Assembly (NCBI RefSeq): GCF_003550065.1 | Contig: NZ_QXDC01000003.1 | Location: 930,001 to 994,000, forward strand | DNA: 64,000 nucleotides | Source: Hephaestia caeni | Lineage (GTDB): Bacteria > Pseudomonadota > Alphaproteobacteria > Sphingomonadales > Sphingomonadaceae | Reading direction: 5' to 3' | Notes under the pieces: model-generated | What the model was told of the DNA's origin: nothing | Databases searched by the model: none | What the model saw: only the letters and a program-made list of their open reading frames with translations | Program-made: the position numbers and the translations under genes | Shown: positions 62,958 through 64,000 of the stretch, one piece after another | Position numbering within the stretch: position 1 is the first letter of the stretch | Layout of the letters: each line of letters opens with the position of its first letter

Positions 62958-64000
62958 GTGGACTGGGGCTGGATCGTCTGGGGGCTTGATGCCGCCGTGC
63001 ATGAGGCACTGCTCTTCGCAGCGGTGGGCTTCCTGGTCGGCGGCATCGACGATCTCGCGATCGATGCGATCTTCCTCGTCCGCACCGCCTGGCGCCGGGC
63101 GTCGGTGATGCGGCGTTACCAGCGTGCCAGGCTCAGCGATTTCATGGTCCGCCGCGACGCGGGCAGGATCGCCATCTTCGTCGCGGCGTGGGACGAATCG
63201 CGGGTGATCGGCGCGATGCTCGCCACCGCGCTGGCGCGGATCGAACACCCCAATTACCGGCTCTATGTCGGCACCTATCCCAACGATCGCGCGACGATCG
63301 ACGCGGTGATCGAGATTGCACGGCGCGATGCGCGCGTACGCCTCGTGATCGGGCCCCATTCCGGCCCGACCACCAAGGCGGATTGCCTCAATGCGCTGTG
63401 GCGCGCGCTGCTGCGCGACGAGGCGGCGGAAGGCGCGCGCGCAAAAGCGGTGGTGCTCCATGATGCCGAGGATGTCGTCCACGCCGGTGAGCTGGCGATC
63501 TTCGATCGGCTGATCGATCGCCACTGGGTGGTTCAATTGCCGGTGCTGCCGCTGCCCGATCAGCGCTCGCGGCTTGTTTCGGGTCACTATCAGGATGAGT
63601 TTGCGGAGGTCCATGCGAAACAGCTCGTCGTCCGCGAAGCGCTCGGGGCCGGCTTGCCGCTCGCTGGAGTCGGCTGCGCGATTGCGCGCGCCGCGCTCGA
63701 TGTGATCGCGGCCTCGCGGGGCGGCGCCCCGTTCGATGAAACCAGCTTGACCGAGGATTATGAACTCGGCCTGCGGATCGGCGCGTTGGGGGGCCGGGGC
63801 ATTCTGGCCCGCGTACCCGAATATCCCGGCGGGCCGGTGGTGGCGGTTCGCGCCTATTTCCCCGCCACGCTCGACGCCGCGGTGCGGCAGAAGGCACGCT
63901 GGCTGTTCGGAATCGCGCTCGCGGGGTGGGATCGCACCGGCTGGGGCCGTCGGCGCCACCTCGGCGAACTCTGGATGCGAATGCGCGATCGCCGCGCCCC
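62958..64000 (+). CDS. NfrB-like glycosyltransferase family 2 protein (3' end outside window)
   Basis: The plus frame is open from GTG 62958 to the window edge, 347 codons. It resembles NfrB, the inner-membrane glycosyltransferase named for N4 phage adsorption. Shared blocks with NfrB are GTYPNDRATIDAV, GPTTKADCLNALW, LHDAEDVVHAGEL, DEFAEVHAKQLVVREAL, LTEDYELGLRI and RQKARWLFGIALAGW. Residues 1-35 hold an N-terminal TM helix (LLFAAVGFLVGGIDDLAID). The start GTG has GGGGGAAA and GGAAG upstream. E. coli NfrB is 745 aa, so about half is missing. The right neighbour, perhaps an nfrA-like gene, is outside. Confidence 0.85.
   Translation, partial: MDWGWIVWGLDAAVHEALLFAAVGFLVGGIDDLAIDAIFLVRTAWRRASVMRRYQRARLSDFMVRRDAGRIAIFVAAWDESRVIGAMLATALARIEHPNYRLYVGTYPNDRATIDAVIEIARRDARVRLVIGPHSGPTTKADCLNALWRALLRDEAAEGARAKAVVLHDAEDVVHAGELAIFDRLIDRHWVVQLPVLPLPDQRSRLVSGHYQDEFAEVHAKQLVVREALGAGLPLAGVGCAIARAALDVIAASRGGAPFDETSLTEDYELGLRIGALGGRGILARVPEYPGGPVVAVRAYFPATLDAAVRQKARWLFGIALAGWDRTGWGRRRHLGELWMRMRDRRA

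Overview
This is a high-GC alphaproteobacterial chromosome segment, almost certainly from a sphingomonad (Sphingomonas or a close relative). The evidence is the compact operons with many 4-base start/stop overlaps, the COQ9, CBP3, MmcB, DUF1491 and DUF6489 genes, and a gene order around 10.4 kb that matches the Caulobacter origin region. No phage, IS element, rRNA or CRISPR array is visible; one tRNA is present. Nearly all of the window is core genome.

Region by region. 1-10.3 kb: mnmG (cut by the left edge), a parS site, mnmE, a DUF6489 gene, ogt, a dienelactone hydrolase, tandem TerC genes, a serine beta-lactamase-like hydrolase, rho, hemJ and hemE. 10.29-10.58 kb: the probable replication origin, with DnaA boxes and clustered GANTC sites between hemE and the PPDK-regulator gene. 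10.6-20 kb: the operon PPDK regulator-maf-aroE-coaE-dnaQ, then hpf, ptsN-thioesterase-DUF1491, a cell-wall hydrolase, mmcB, an ankyrin protein, and SCO1-cysteine cluster protein-YgjP metallopeptidase. 20-26 kb: PBP1A, msrB, a type III polyketide synthase/methyltransferase/FAD-oxidoreductase operon and tRNA-Leu(GAG). 26-35 kb: a MATE transporter, a zinc-ribbon membrane protein, ftsE-ftsX-ydcF-plsC, tyrA-hisC and metX-metW. 35-45 kb: ssb, feoA-feoB with a Fur-like operator, coq9, an EamA transporter, an old yellow enzyme, the riboflavin operon ribD-ribE-ribBX-ribH and a TonB gene with a Zur-like operator. 45-54.6 kb: gltX, prs, a PilZ protein, two coupled small unknown genes, sucC, etfB-etfA, an AAA ATPase, CBP3-yceD and bamE. 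54.8-64 kb: pbpC and a giant alpha-2-macroglobulin, then a divergent NfrB-like glycosyltransferase cut by the right edge.

The most interesting non-gene signal is a family of compound palindromic repeats. Three full copies (about 19.98, 26.04 and 54.61 kb) have a 34-bp-arm central palindrome between two small hairpins, and three partial copies are also present. Two full copies are flanked by direct repeats that look like target-site duplications; one of these duplicates the end of bamE including its stop codon. A second repeat family (35.15 and 56.91 kb) appears to form the 5' end of pbpC. Other regulatory candidates are a perfect 15-bp inverted repeat between the macroglobulin and NfrB-like genes, and a perfect 14-bp stem between hpf and ptsN.

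Coding genes left of about 10.3 kb are mostly on the minus strand and the first operon to the right is on the plus strand, which fits forks diverging from the proposed origin. Positions of motifs were counted by hand and start codons were chosen from Shine-Dalgarno sequences, overlaps and family length.
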